This document shows, in pieces, positions 37,268-47,957 of a stretch of 64,000 nucleotides of DNA. The DNA lies in assembly GCF_016862515.1 (NCBI RefSeq), contig NZ_BONC01000002.1, positions 62,001-126,000 on the forward strand, written 5' to 3'. The translations under genes and the position numbers were made by a program. The notes beneath the pieces were generated by a model. That model did not search any database, was not told where the DNA came from, and was given only the letters and a program-made list of their open reading frames with translations. This DNA is from Asanoa iriomotensis (GTDB lineage: Bacteria > Actinomycetota > Actinomycetes > Mycobacteriales > Micromonosporaceae). The first letter of the stretch is position 1. Each line of letters begins with the position of its first letter.

Positions 37268-38185
37268 GTGGACGCGATCCAGGTCCATGGGGTTTCGAAG
37301 TCCTACGGCAGCCAGCGCGTGCTCGACGGCATCGACCTGACCGTGCCGGCCGGCACGGTGTTCGGGCTGCTCGGGCCCAACGGGGCGGGCAAGACGACGC
37401 TCGTGCGGATCCTGGCGACGCTGGTCCGGCCGGACGCCGGCCGGGCGTCGGTGATGAGGCACGACGTGGTTTCCGAGGCGTTCGAGGTGCGCCGGAAGAT
37501 CAGCCTGACCGGGCAGTACGCGGCGGTCGACGAGCTGCAGACCGGGCGGGAGAACCTCGTCATGGTCGGCCGCCTGTGCCGGCTCGGTCGGCGGGCCGCC
37601 GGGCAGCGCGCGGTCGAGCTGCTGGAGCGGTTCGACCTCGCCGAGGCAGGGCGGAAGCTGGTCAAGACGTACTCGGGCGGCATGCGGCGGCGGCTCGACC
37701 TGGCGATGAGCCTGGTGACGGCACCGCCGGTGATCTTCCTGGACGAGCCGACGACCGGGCTCGACCCGCGGAGCCGGCAGCAGATGTGGTCATTCGTCCG
37801 CTCGCTGGCGGCCGGTGGCTCGACCGTCTTCCTGACCACGCAGTACCTCGAGGAGGCCGACCAGCTCGCCGACCGGATCATGCTGATCGACCACGGCGTC
37901 GCGGTCGCCGACGGCACCGCGGCGTCGCTGAAGGTGCGGGTCGGCGGTGAGCGGGTGGAGCTCGAGTTCGCGTCCGCGGCCGCCCTGGCCCTCGCGGTGG
38001 CCGACCTCGATGTCCCCGCGTCCGGTGAGCGGTCGGTGACGGTCGCGACCACCGGCACCGCGGCCGAGGTCCGTGAACTGCTCCAACGGATGGACAAGGT
38101 CGGCGCGACCGTCGACAAGGTCGCCATCCACCGGCCCACCCTCGACGACGTGTTCTTCGCCCTGACCGGAGGTAACCCGCGATGA
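37268..38185 (+). CDS. ABC exporter ATP-binding protein (DrrA-like)
   Basis: 305 residues from GTG 37268; TTG 37256 is an alternative start, as GGGGGAGGG lies between. Walker A GPNGAGKTTLVRIL (about 40), signature YSGGMRRRLDLAMSL, Walker B VIFLDEPTTGLD and switch region TTQYLEEADQLADR are intact. The C-terminal domain (about 220-305) matches the DrrA-type extension. Forms an exporter with the permease downstream (ATGA overlap). Confidence 0.94.
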   Translation: MDAIQVHGVSKSYGSQRVLDGIDLTVPAGTVFGLLGPNGAGKTTLVRILATLVRPDAGRASVMRHDVVSEAFEVRRKISLTGQYAAVDELQTGRENLVMVGRLCRLGRRAAGQRAVELLERFDLAEAGRKLVKTYSGGMRRRLDLAMSLVTAPPVIFLDEPTTGLDPRSRQQMWSFVRSLAAGGSTVFLTTQYLEEADQLADRIMLIDHGVAVADGTAASLKVRVGGERVELEFASAAALALAVADLDVPASGERSVTVATTGTAAEVRELLQRMDKVGATVDKVAIHRPTLDDVFFALTGGNPR

Positions 38186-38946
38186 CCAGCGCCTACTGGG
38201 CGGTCGACAACTCGCTCGCGATGATCGGCCGCAGCCTGCGCATCTCCGCGCGCAACGTCGAGGCGCTGCTGATGGCGGTCATGCTGCCGATCATGCTGAT
38301 GCTGATCTTCGTCTACATCTTCGGCGGTGCGGTCAACACCGGCACGGAGTACGTCAACTACGTCGTACCCGGGATCATCATCCTGTGTGCCGGGTTCGGC
38401 GCGTCCACGACCGCGGTGAGCGTCACCCACGACATGGTCGGCGGGATCATGGACCGGATCCGCTCGATGCCGGTGGTCAGCTCGGCCGTCCTCACCGGAC
38501 ACGTGGTCGCCAGCGTGGCCCGCAACCTGGTCGCGATGGCCCTCGTGATCGGGGTCGGCCTGCTGGTCGGCTGGCGCCCGGCGGCGGGTGTCGGCGAGTG
38601 GTTCGCGGCGATCGGGTTCCTCGCGCTGTTCATGCTGTCGATCTCGTGGCTGGCCGCGTGCCTCGGCCTGCTGGTACGCAGCGTGGACGCGGCCGGCGGT
38701 GCGACGTTCGCGATCACCTTCCTGCCGTACGTCAGCAGCGCGTTCGTGCCGGTCGACACGCTGCCGACCTGGCTGCGCGGTGTCGCGGAGCACCAGCCGA
38801 TCACGCCGATCGTGGAGACCACGCGGGGGCTGCTGATGGGCACGCCGATCGGGTCGAGCTGGTGGATCGCGTTGATCTGGTTCGGCGGGATCACGCTGGT
38901 GGCGTTCACCTGGGCGGCGGTCCTGTTCCGGCGCCGCACCGCCTGA
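38182..38946 (+). CDS. ABC-2 type exporter permease (DrrB-like)
   Basis: 254 residues with six hydrophobic segments. MLPIMLMLIFVYIFGGAVN, YVNYVVPGIIILCAGFG and the late PTWLRGVAEHQPITPIVE motif are typical of the DrrB group of ABC-2 permeases. Starts inside the ATPase stop (ATGA). Likely exports a hydrophobic compound or antibiotic; substrate unknown. Confidence 0.93.
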   Translation: MTSAYWAVDNSLAMIGRSLRISARNVEALLMAVMLPIMLMLIFVYIFGGAVNTGTEYVNYVVPGIIILCAGFGASTTAVSVTHDMVGGIMDRIRSMPVVSSAVLTGHVVASVARNLVAMALVIGVGLLVGWRPAAGVGEWFAAIGFLALFMLSISWLAACLGLLVRSVDAAGGATFAITFLPYVSSAFVPVDTLPTWLRGVAEHQPITPIVETTRGLLMGTPIGSSWWIALIWFGGITLVAFTWAAVLFRRRTA

Positions 38947-38955
38947 TGCCGGCGG

Positions 38956-38976
38956 CGCCGGTCCGTTCGCCCGGCG
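38956..38976. terminator. Possible two-way terminator between convergent genes
   Basis: CGCCGG (38956-38961) pairs with CCGGCG (38971-38976) across 9 nt in the 48-nt gap between the permease and the MmpS-like gene. Stem is short and there is no T-run. Confidence 0.35.
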
Positions 38977-38994
38977 TCGCTCGGTTCGTCAGCG

Positions 38995-40317
38995 TCAGCC
39001 GAAGATCGTGCCGATGCAGAAGGCGCCGATGATGCTGCCGGTGTCGAGGACGGCCTGCTTGCCGTCGACCGTGATCCGGCAGCCGAGCCCGTCGTTGTCG
39101 CCGCTGGACCGGTTGGCGCTGACGGTCAGCAGCAACGAGCCGTTGGTGCTGGTGAACTGGTGCTTCCACGGCAGGCGCTGGTTCTTGAGCTGCCGGGTCT
39201 CGCCGGAGAGGTCGTCGACGTACGTGATGTCGGCCCGGCCGCTGCCGGTGACCTCGTAGACGACGGTCTTGCCGGCGACACCCGGCAGGCCGGGCAGCTC
39301 GGTCGGTAGGTCGTCGAGGTCGTCGGGCAACTCGAAGGTCGGATCGGGGGCCGGGTTGTCCGGCACCTCGGGCTCGGGGAGCGCGGGGTTGGTCGGCTGC
39401 GTGATCACGGGGTCGTCGTCGCGGTTGGCGATCAGCAGCACGCCGGCGGTGGCGACGCCACCGCAGAAGAGCAGGGCGAGCACGACGATCAGGGCGATGA
39501 TCGGGCCGTTGCCGCGCCTGCGCTTGACGGGCTGGTCGTAGGCGGGGGCCGCGTTGTACGGGTTGTACGGCGCGGAGGCCGGCGTCGGGTAGCCCGGCTG
39601 GCCGTAGGGGTTCGGGTAGCCCGGTGGGGGCGCGTAGGGGTTGGCGCTCGGCGGTGCGGTCACCGGGGCCTGCGCGTGCGCCTGTCCCGGCTCTGGCGGG
39701 GCGAACGGCGCGTCCGGCGGGGCGAACGGCGCGTCCGGCGGGGTGCCCGGCGGTCGGGCGTAGGGGCTGGGCTCGGCGGGGCCGCTGTAGGCCGGGTCGT
39801 ACGGGTTGGCACCGGGCGGCAGGGGCGAGGTCTTGGGGTAGGCCTTGTCCCCACCGGCGGGCGGGGTGTCGGTGGAGTAGCCGGGCGGGGCGCTCGACGG
39901 GTAGCCGACCGGGCTGCCGGTGGGCGGCGGCGCGCTGGGGTAGACGGGGGCCGATCCGGGGGTGAAGGTCGGCGTGCCCCGGTGCGCCGCCGGCGGGCCT
40001 TGGGGGAGGGGCGCCGTCGGCGCGGGGGCGGGCGGGGGCAGTGGGGCGGTCGGCCGCCCCGCCTGGCCTCCGACGGAGGGCGGCTTCGGACCGGGCGGCG
40101 GCGTCCCCGGATCGGCGGGCGCCGCGGCGGTCGGCATGGGCGAGGTCGTATCGGTGTCGGTGGGCTGCGGCGCATCGACGGACGTGGCCGGCGGCACGGT
40201 GAAGCTCGGCGCCGGCTGGTCACCGCCTGGGGTCGCCGACGGGGCCGCCGGGCTCAGCGGGGCGGTGGGGCCGGAGTCGTCCGACGGGGCGGGCTCGGGA
40301 GGGGTGGGACGACTCAT
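38995..40317 (-). CDS. Pro-rich single-pass protein with MmpS-like C-terminal domain
   Basis: 440 residues from ATG 40317 (GGAG 8 nt upstream). Residues 1-310 are Pro/Ala/Gly/Tyr-rich with PYG and PPG repeats, so disordered. One membrane segment (ALIVVLALLFCGGVATAGVL, about 317-336) is followed by an external domain with VVYEVTGSGRADITYVDD and LPWKHQF, the pattern of MmpS accessory proteins. No MmpL-type transporter lies nearby. Role unknown; a cell-envelope protein is likely. Confidence 0.8.
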   Translation of the reverse strand: MSRPTPPEPAPSDDSGPTAPLSPAAPSATPGGDQPAPSFTVPPATSVDAPQPTDTDTTSPMPTAAAPADPGTPPPGPKPPSVGGQAGRPTAPLPPPAPAPTAPLPQGPPAAHRGTPTFTPGSAPVYPSAPPPTGSPVGYPSSAPPGYSTDTPPAGGDKAYPKTSPLPPGANPYDPAYSGPAEPSPYARPPGTPPDAPFAPPDAPFAPPEPGQAHAQAPVTAPPSANPYAPPPGYPNPYGQPGYPTPASAPYNPYNAAPAYDQPVKRRRGNGPIIALIVVLALLFCGGVATAGVLLIANRDDDPVITQPTNPALPEPEVPDNPAPDPTFELPDDLDDLPTELPGLPGVAGKTVVYEVTGSGRADITYVDDLSGETRQLKNQRLPWKHQFTSTNGSLLLTVSANRSSGDNDGLGCRITVDGKQAVLDTGSIIGAFCIGTIFG

Positions 40318-40449
40318 CTGCGCTCCAAGAGGCGGGGCTTGACTCGAACGCGGCGTAACGGGCCGACAGTACCGGTTGCCGTCCACACCGGGCAGTCGTC
40401 CCTACGCCCGCCGGACGGGCAGGCGACCACCCTCCGTACACGTGGCATC

Positions 40450-40521
40450 GCTCATGTCAGATGATTGATAGGCACACTTTCGAGCACGCGGCATGAGCGA
40501 ATTTCGGCTAGAGTCTGGCTC

Positions 40522-40524
<3 letters not shown>
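40450..40524 (+). promoter_or_regulatory. glmS promoter region with three GCTCATG boxes
   Basis: GCTCATG occurs at 40450-40456 and 40518-40524, and its inverse CATGAGC at 40492-40498. The last copy contains the start ATG (40522). TAGAGT (40509-40514), 7 nt before the ATG, fits a leaderless -10 and lies between the inverted pair. A DNA-binding regulator is a possible reader. Confidence 0.45.
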
Positions 40525-42420
<1,896 letters not shown>

Positions 42421-42425
42421 CCGAA

Positions 42426-42455
42426 ACGCGGCGCGGCCGGCCGGCCGCGCCGCGT
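42426..42455 (+). terminator. 13-bp hairpin after glmS
   Basis: ACGCGGCGCGGCC (42426-42438) and its exact complement (42443-42455) surround GGCC, 6 nt after the glmS stop. There is no T-run, but the stem is very strong. Confidence 0.65.
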
Positions 42456-42499
42456 GCTCTAATCAGGGGAGTCGAGACGGCTCCCTTTTGGAAGTGTCC

Positions 42500-42922
42500 A
42501 TGCCTCGCCGGTCCCCGGGCGAGCTCAGGTCCGCGTTGCCCAGCCGGTCGAAATCTGGCCGCCCACCGGTGATCCGCGGGTTGTCCGCCTCGGCCAACCG
42601 CCAGATCGCCGCGTTCGAGCGGGCCAACGGTTTCCGTGCTGGCGAGGTGGCACATTCGTTCCGTCGTTGGTCCATATCGGTCCGGCGACCGCCGGACGAC
42701 CGCTTCTGGCGCTGGACGGACGAACACCCGGACGCCGGGTGTTCGCGCGACCCACACGTGCGCACGACCCTGGAACGCGCGACGTGGGCGCTGCGCCGCA
42801 AGGCAAGACGCGAACTGCGCGAGGCCATGCGACCGCTCGACGACCACTACCTGAGCCGCACGGTCCACAACCCCTTCGTCCGCCGGGACATCCCGTGGTG
42901 GTGGAGCCGCATCGAGCTGTGA
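42500..42922 (+). CDS. Hypothetical basic protein
   Basis: 140 residues from ATG 42500 (GGAAG 5 nt upstream). No named family. Rich in Arg; RGLSASANRQIAAFERANGF in the first third and an end with HNPFVRRDIPWWW followed by SRIEL. No membrane segment. The opposite strand is also open here, but this frame has a start signal and follows glmS in the same direction. Could be DNA- or RNA-binding by charge only. Confidence 0.55.
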   Translation: MPRRSPGELRSALPSRSKSGRPPVIRGLSASANRQIAAFERANGFRAGEVAHSFRRWSISVRRPPDDRFWRWTDEHPDAGCSRDPHVRTTLERATWALRRKARRELREAMRPLDDHYLSRTVHNPFVRRDIPWWWSRIEL

Positions 42923-42991
42923 CGGGGCCACCGCCTCGGCTACTGCGGCCGGGTTCTGCCGGCTCGTAGGCTTCGGGAAGGCCGCCTGATC

Positions 42992-43070
42992 GTGGAGGTC
43001 GGATAGGGCTACCGGGCGTGGAGGTCCGGCAAGGCCGCCGGGTGGTGGAGGTCGAGCAAGCCAGGGAGGC
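42992..43070. repeat. Imperfect 26-27-bp tandem repeat, three copies
   Basis: GTGGAGGTC recurs at 42992, 43018 and 43045, each time followed by related sequence (GGATAGGGCTACCGGGC, CGGCAAGGCCGCCGGGTG, GAGCAAGCCAGGGAGG). It fills the gap between two convergent genes. Confidence 0.6.
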
Positions 43071-43071
43071 C

Positions 43072-43932
43072 TCACCCGATGAGCGCCGCCGCCAGCCGGC
43101 GGTATTCGGCCAGCGGCGGGAGGGCGTCCGGGGTCGACCGAATGACCTGGACGGCGACGTGGTCAGCGCCCGCGGCGAAATACTCCGCGGCGCCTTCGCG
43201 GATCCGCTCCTCGTCGCCCCACAGGTAGAGGCCGTCGACCAGCCGGTCACTGCCGCCGGCGCCGAGGTCGTCGTCGGTGAAGCCGAAGCGGCGCAGGTTG
43301 TTGGTGTAGTTCGGCAGCCCCAGATAGCGCTCCAGGTGAGCCCGCGCGGCGCGGCGAGCCGTTGCCGGGTCGGCCTCGAGCACCACGTTGACCTCGGGCG
43401 CGAGCAGCGGTCGGGGGCCCAGCTCAGCGCGTGCCGCCGCCGTATGCGCCACCGGCGCCAGATAGGGGTGCGCCCCGGCGGTGCGCTCCGCGGCGAGCCG
43501 CAGCATCCGCGGACCAAGCGCCCCGATCACCCGCTGCGCCGGTGGCACCGGCCGGGGCGCCGCGTCGAGCGCGTCCAGGTAGTCGACCATCTTCGCGTAA
43601 GGCTGCCGGTATCCGGCCACCGAAGGCTGATGGCTCACCCCGAGCCCGAGCAGGAACCGACCCGGGTGCTCGGCGGTCAAGCCGGCGGTCCGCGCGGCGA
43701 CCCCCACGGCGTCGTGCTGCCAGACGCTGAGAATCCCGGTCGCCACCACGATCCGCGAGGTCGCGTCGAGCAATGGCCGCGCGGCCGGCACGTCGGGCGA
43801 CGCCCCGATCCAGATGGCGCCGTAACCCAGCGCCTCGATCTCAGCCGCCGCGTCGCCGGCGAGCGCCGGATCCGCACCGCGGAACTCCCGGCTCCATAAC
43901 CCGACCCGCCCGACCGCCGCCCGCGTCTCCAT
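43072..43932 (-). CDS. LLM class F420-dependent oxidoreductase
   Basis: 286 residues from ATG 43932. A luciferase-like TIM barrel: GYGAIWIGASPDV near the start, VVATGILSVWQHDAV, then RFLLGLGVSHQPSV. These match TIGR03620-type F420-dependent enzymes, common in actinobacteria that make coenzyme F420. Substrate unknown. A TAGCGT hexamer 7 nt upstream of the ATG (minus strand, 43940-43945) suggests a leaderless mRNA and supports this start. Confidence 0.88.
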   Translation of the reverse strand: METRAAVGRVGLWSREFRGADPALAGDAAAEIEALGYGAIWIGASPDVPAARPLLDATSRIVVATGILSVWQHDAVGVAARTAGLTAEHPGRFLLGLGVSHQPSVAGYRQPYAKMVDYLDALDAAPRPVPPAQRVIGALGPRMLRLAAERTAGAHPYLAPVAHTAAARAELGPRPLLAPEVNVVLEADPATARRAARAHLERYLGLPNYTNNLRRFGFTDDDLGAGGSDRLVDGLYLWGDEERIREGAAEYFAAGADHVAVQVIRSTPDALPPLAEYRRLAAALIG

Positions 43933-43939
43933 GCCCGCG

Positions 43940-43945
43940 ACGCTA
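43940..43945 (-). promoter_or_regulatory. -10 hexamer TAGCGT for the F420 oxidoreductase
   Basis: On the minus strand TAGCGT ends 7 nt before the ATG at 43932. Confidence 0.55.
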
Positions 43946-44062
43946 CCGGCCCTCGCCCCATCGCACCGCCGCACGAACCCCGCGCGAGCGCACACCCGTT
44001 CGCCGACGGTGTGTGCTGCCTCATGTCAGCACGATCGGGGTGTGAGCGGTCGGGCATGTCGG

Positions 44063-45676
44063 TCACTCCACTCGGGACTGGTGTTCCGGGCCCAGGGCGA
44101 TTTGGGCGATGTCGGTCAGGGCGTCGTTGTCCGCGCGCCAGTAGCCGCTGTGACCGAACGGCTCCCCGGTGAAGACACGGCCGCCGAAGGCCGGGTCCGT
44201 GGGGTTGCGGCCGAACCACAGGTCTTCGCTCGGGCGAGGTCGGAGGTCCGGCGACAGCGGATCCGTCAGCAACGCCGCCGCTCGGTTGAACGGCTCACGC
44301 CAACCCGGCGCCAGGTAAGCGATCGGGTCGTTGGCCGCCGTGCTAGACCAGACGTGCGATGGCGGGATGCCCAGCGTCGACGCCTCATCCGTGCCCACCC
44401 CAGGCGAGCCGATGAAGATCAGATCGTTGGCGGGCAACCCGAAAGTGCGGGCGGTCGTGCCGACGGTCAACGACCCGTAGCTGTGCCCCAGCACCGTCTG
44501 CTGCGCCGGCGGGCCCTCGTGGGTCGTGCGTAGACCCTCCGCGAACCGGTGCAACGCCGGCCCGGCGGACTCCGCCTTCGCGGCGAACATCGCCTCGTCC
44601 AGGAACGACGGCGCCTCGTAGTCGAGCCACAGCACCACCGACGTGCGTTGCGCCTGGTCGACGGCCGCCGCACGGGCCGCCAGGGCCTCGACCCGGCCCA
44701 GGTCGTCGCGGACCGCGCGCAGGTCGGCGGTCATGCCCGGCACGTAGGTCAGCACGTTGTCGGCCCGGTCCGGGTCGCCGACCGCCAGCACCACCCGGCC
44801 GTCGCCGGTCGGGTCCAGCGACAGCAGGTAGGCGCGCTCGCCCGTCTCGGCCGACAACCGGGCGGAGACCGCGTCGATGCCGGACATCAGCCCGACCAGC
44901 CGGTGGCTGGCGGACACCGCCGCGTGCCGGGGCATCGCCGTCTTGACGGCCAGCGCCCGCTCCCGCACCAGCCCGGCGCGCTGGCCCGCGAGCAGCGACC
45001 GGTTGGCGAGGTCGCGCGCCCACACCGGGACGCCGTCGAGGCGACCGACATAGGCCGGCTCGAACAGCAGGAGCCAGCGCCGCTCGGGCTCCGTCAGCCC
45101 GGCCCACCACTGGCGCACGACCCCGGGCGGTGTGCCGAACGGCGGCCGTGACCGGGGCACGGCCAACGGCCAGCCCGCGGCCGCCGCCGCGGCAAGGCGG
45201 TCGAGGGCGGCGGCCGCGGTGCGGTCGGCCATGGCAGCCGCGGAGAGCGCTGCGGCGATCCCGGCCCCGACCCGGTCGGCCGCGTGCAGCGCGGCCACCC
45301 GGTCGATCCCCGTGACCGTGACGTCCGGCGCCGTGCGCCCCGACCGGTCGATCTCGACGTGGGCGGGCCCGGCCGCGGCCACCGCCGCGGCGAGCATGCC
45401 GCGCGCCCGGGCCAGCCCGGACGCGAAACCCGACAGCACCTGGTCGGTCTCGACGAACGCCAGCCGGGCCGCGTCGAGCGGCTCCCGCAGCCGCCGCACG
45501 TGACCACCGGCCGCCGCGCCGGCCGCTCCGCGCCACCCGTCGGTGACCCGCCCGGCCACCGCACCCAGCTCCGCGGCTCGCCGCCCGACCGCCTCCGCCA
45601 GCCGCGACCACGCCGCACCGGCGGCCCGCCACGCCGCCGGATCCGCCCGCCACAACTGCGTGTAGGTCACCATCAC
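44063..45676 (-). CDS. DUF1023 alpha/beta hydrolase with WXG100-like N-terminus
   Basis: 537 residues. Residues 1 to about 130 are helical and resemble ESX/WXG100-type helices (WRADPAAWRAAGAAWSRL; REPLDAARLAFVETDQVLSG). The C-terminal DUF1023 domain (about 280-470) has the nucleophile motif VLGHSYGSLTVG, an oxyanion-side VLWLDYEAPSFLDEA and FIGSPGVGTDEAS. No signal peptide, consistent with export by a type VII-like route (inference). Start GTG 45676 or ATG 45673, overlapping the gene upstream. Confidence 0.85.
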   Translation of the reverse strand: MMVTYTQLWRADPAAWRAAGAAWSRLAEAVGRRAAELGAVAGRVTDGWRGAAGAAAGGHVRRLREPLDAARLAFVETDQVLSGFASGLARARGMLAAAVAAAGPAHVEIDRSGRTAPDVTVTGIDRVAALHAADRVGAGIAAALSAAAMADRTAAAALDRLAAAAAAGWPLAVPRSRPPFGTPPGVVRQWWAGLTEPERRWLLLFEPAYVGRLDGVPVWARDLANRSLLAGQRAGLVRERALAVKTAMPRHAAVSASHRLVGLMSGIDAVSARLSAETGERAYLLSLDPTGDGRVVLAVGDPDRADNVLTYVPGMTADLRAVRDDLGRVEALAARAAAVDQAQRTSVVLWLDYEAPSFLDEAMFAAKAESAGPALHRFAEGLRTTHEGPPAQQTVLGHSYGSLTVGTTARTFGLPANDLIFIGSPGVGTDEASTLGIPPSHVWSSTAANDPIAYLAPGWREPFNRAAALLTDPLSPDLRPRPSEDLWFGRNPTDPAFGGRVFTGEPFGHSGYWRADNDALTDIAQIALGPEHQSRVE

Positions 45677-45960
45677 CAGCCCACCCCACCGAGCCGACGC
45701 GCGGCCCGAACGTCAGCGTCCTCATAGGCACCCGCCGCCTCCCGCAGCAACCCACCGGAGTGCGCCACCCGCGCGGCGGCGGCACCCAGGGAGGAAGCCA
45801 CCGCACCCGACAGCTCGGCCAACGAGGTGCCGGAGGACCAATCCGGCGCGGGCACGCACAGATCGGAACCCAACCCGGCGGCCAGCCCCCGCGCCACCAG
45901 CTCCAGCTCGACCGCCCGGTCCCGCAACAGACCGGGCTCGACACTCAGGTCACCGTCCAC
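45673..45960 (-). CDS. Small WXG100-like helical protein
   Basis: 95 residues, GTG start with GGAGG 6 nt upstream. Two amphipathic helices of about 35 residues flank a short turn with DWSSG, as in WXG100/ESX partners, though the exact W-X-G is replaced. Overlaps the DUF1023 gene by 1-4 nt. Probably forms a pair with the N-terminal helices of that hydrolase. Confidence 0.75.
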   Translation of the reverse strand: MDGDLSVEPGLLRDRAVELELVARGLAAGLGSDLCVPAPDWSSGTSLAELSGAVASSLGAAAARVAHSGGLLREAAGAYEDADVRAARRLGGVGW

Positions 45961-46096
45961 GGCAAACCTCCAGACAAAGGCGATGCCAGAACGCTAGGGC
46001 GGCCACAAGCGCGGAAGGCGGGGCTGTGGACAACCAGGAGACCCAGCCCAGGCCGGCTGTCCACATGGCTTGCCCCACGCGTACACCGGCTGCTAA

Positions 46097-46102
46097 TAGG
46101 CT
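46097..46102 (+). promoter_or_regulatory. -10 hexamer TAGGCT for acpS
   Basis: TAGGCT ends 6 nt before the ATG at 46109; no Shine-Dalgarno between. Confidence 0.6.
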
Positions 46103-46108
46103 GGTCCG

Positions 46109-46477
46109 ATGATCGTCGCTGTCGGGATCGACGTCGTCCTCGTCGAACGGTTCACCGGGGCGCTGTCGCGCACACCCCTGCTCGGTGACCGCCTGTTCAC
46201 CGAAGGGGAGCGATTCACCGGATCCGGCAATCCGCGTTCACCGGAGTCGCTCGCGGCCCGGTTCGCGGCCAAGGAGGCCGTCGCCAAGGCGCTCGGCGCC
46301 CCCGCCGGCCTGCACTGGCACGACTGCGAGATCGTCACCGACCCCGACGGAAGGCCCTGGCTCACCGTCAGCGGCACGGTCGCCGCCGCGGCCGCCGAGC
46401 GCGGCGTCAACCGCTGGCACCTGAGCCTGTCCCACGACGGCGGCATCGCCTCCGCGATGGTGGTGGCGGAGCAGTGA
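46109..46477 (+). CDS. acpS: Holo-[acyl-carrier-protein] synthase
   Basis: 122 residues. Moves 4'-phosphopantetheine from CoA to ACP. The magnesium-binding [10 protein letters not shown] and [17 protein letters not shown] motifs and the late [15 protein letters not shown] are intact. First gene of a long co-directional chain; its TGA overlaps the next start (GTGA). Confidence 0.95.
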   Translation: MIVAVGIDVVLVERFTGALSRTPLLGDRLFTEGERFTGSGNPRSPESLAARFAAKEAVAKALGAPAGLHWHDCEIVTDPDGRPWLTVSGTVAAAAAERGVNRWHLSLSHDGGIASAMVVAEQ

Positions 46478-47919
46478 GGCCGGCCTGGCGGGTCGCCGAC
46501 GTGCGGGCGGCCGAAGAAGCGCTGATGGCCCGCCTCCCGGAGGGCACCCTGATGCAACGCGCCGCCGCGGGACTCGCGCGCCGCTGCGCGCTCATTCTCG
46601 AGCAGGTGTACGGCGCACACGTCACCCTCCTCATCGGCGCGGGCAACAACGGCGGCGACGCCCTCTACGCGGGCGCCATCCTCGCCCGGCGCGGCGCCGC
46701 GGTCACCGCGGTCGTCCTCGACCCGGCCAAAGTCCACCGGGAAGGCCTGACGGCCCTGACCCAGGCGGGCGGCCGCGCCCAGGACCAACCTCCGCGCACG
46801 ATCGACCTGGTCGTCGACGGCATCGTCGGCATCGGCGCCAAGGGCGGCCTCCGCAGCGGCGCCGCCACCACCCTCCACCGCACCCTGGAACGCCGTGGCC
46901 GGCACGGTCAGCGCCCCACCATGGTCGCCGTCGACGTGCCCAGCGGCGTCGACGTCGACACGGGCGACGTACCCGGGAAAGCCGTCCGAGCCGATGTCAC
47001 CGTCACCTTCGGCTGCCTGAAGCCGGCCCATGTGGTCGGCCCCGCCGCACCGCTGGCCGGCGAGGTCGAGTTGGTCGACATCGGCCTGCGCCCCTGGCTG
47101 CGCGCCGATCCCGCGGTGCTGGTGCCGGACCGCGCCGACATCGCGCAGGCCCTGCCGAAGCACCGCCCCACCGACGAGAAATACACCCGCGGCGTGGTCG
47201 GCATCGCCACCGGCTCGATGACCTACCCGGGTGCCGCGATCATGTCGACGGCTGGTGCGCTGGCCGGCCCGACCGGCATGGTCCGCTACGCCGGCACCGC
47301 CCGCGAGTACGTCGTGCAGGCCCACCCCAGCGTGATCGCCACCGACCGGATCACCGACGCCGGCCGGGTGCAGGCCTGGGTGGTGGGCAGCGGCCTGGGC
47401 ACCGACGAGACCGCCGCGACGGCCGTCCGCACGGTGCTCGCCACCAGCCTCCCCGTCGTCCTCGACGCCGACGCGCTCAACCTGCTGGTCGGCGGCACGA
47501 TGGCCGACCTGATGCGCGGGCGCAGCGCGCCGATGGTGCTCACCCCGCACGACCGCGAGTTCGCCCGCCTGGCCGGCGAGGAGCCCGGCAACGACCGGGT
47601 CGGCGCGGCGCAGAAGCTGGCCGCGCACACCAACGCCGTGGTCCTGCTCAAGGGTGACCGCACGATCGTCGCCACCCCGAGCGGCACCGCGTACGCGAAC
47701 CCGACCGGCTCGGCCGCACTGGCCACGGGCGGCACCGGCGACGTCCTGGCCGGCCTGCTCGGCTCCCTCCTGGCCGGTGGCCTGCGCCCGGAAGTGGCCG
47801 CCGTCACAGCCGCCTACCTGCACGGACTCGCCGGCCGCGAAGCCGCCCGCCACGGCCCGGTTACCGCCCCAGACGTCGCGGACGCCTTACGCCCCGTCAT
47901 CGAACACCTGACCAGGTGA
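46474..47919 (+). CDS. nnrDE: Bifunctional NAD(P)H-hydrate epimerase / dehydratase
   Basis: 481 residues. The N-terminal YjeF_N epimerase (1 to about 210) shows [18 protein letters not shown] and [15 protein letters not shown]. The C-terminal ADP-dependent dehydratase (about 220-481) has [26 protein letters not shown] and [19 protein letters not shown]. Together they repair hydrated NADH and NADPH. Starts with GTG overlapping acpS. Often placed between acpS and alr in actinobacteria. Confidence 0.94.
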   Translation: MRPAWRVADVRAAEEALMARLPEGTLMQRAAAGLARRCALILEQVYGAHVTLLIGAGNNGGDALYAGAILARRGAAVTAVVLDPAKVHREGLTALTQAGGRAQDQPPRTIDLVVDGIVGIGAKGGLRSGAATTLHRTLERRGRHGQRPTMVAVDVPSGVDVDTGDVPGKAVRADVTVTFGCLKPAHVVGPAAPLAGEVELVDIGLRPWLRADPAVLVPDRADIAQALPKHRPTDEKYTRGVVGIATGSMTYPGAAIMSTAGALAGPTGMVRYAGTAREYVVQAHPSVIATDRITDAGRVQAWVVGSGLGTDETAATAVRTVLATSLPVVLDADALNLLVGGTMADLMRGRSAPMVLTPHDREFARLAGEEPGNDRVGAAQKLAAHTNAVVLLKGDRTIVATPSGTAYANPTGSAALATGGTGDVLAGLLGSLLAGGLRPEVAAVTAAYLHGLAGREAARHGPVTAPDVADALRPVIEHLTR

Positions 47920-47944
47920 ACCGGAAAACGTCACTACCCACCAG

Positions 47945-47950
47945 TACGCT
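47945..47950 (+). promoter_or_regulatory. -10 hexamer TACGCT for alr
   Basis: TACGCT ends 7 nt before the ATG at 47958. Confidence 0.55.
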
Positions 47951-47957
47951 GGGCAGC

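Noticed and set aside
40387-40521. glmS ribozyme
   Set aside because: The leader would be absent if transcription starts at 40522, and no ribozyme core was seen. The ribozyme is mainly known from Firmicutes.
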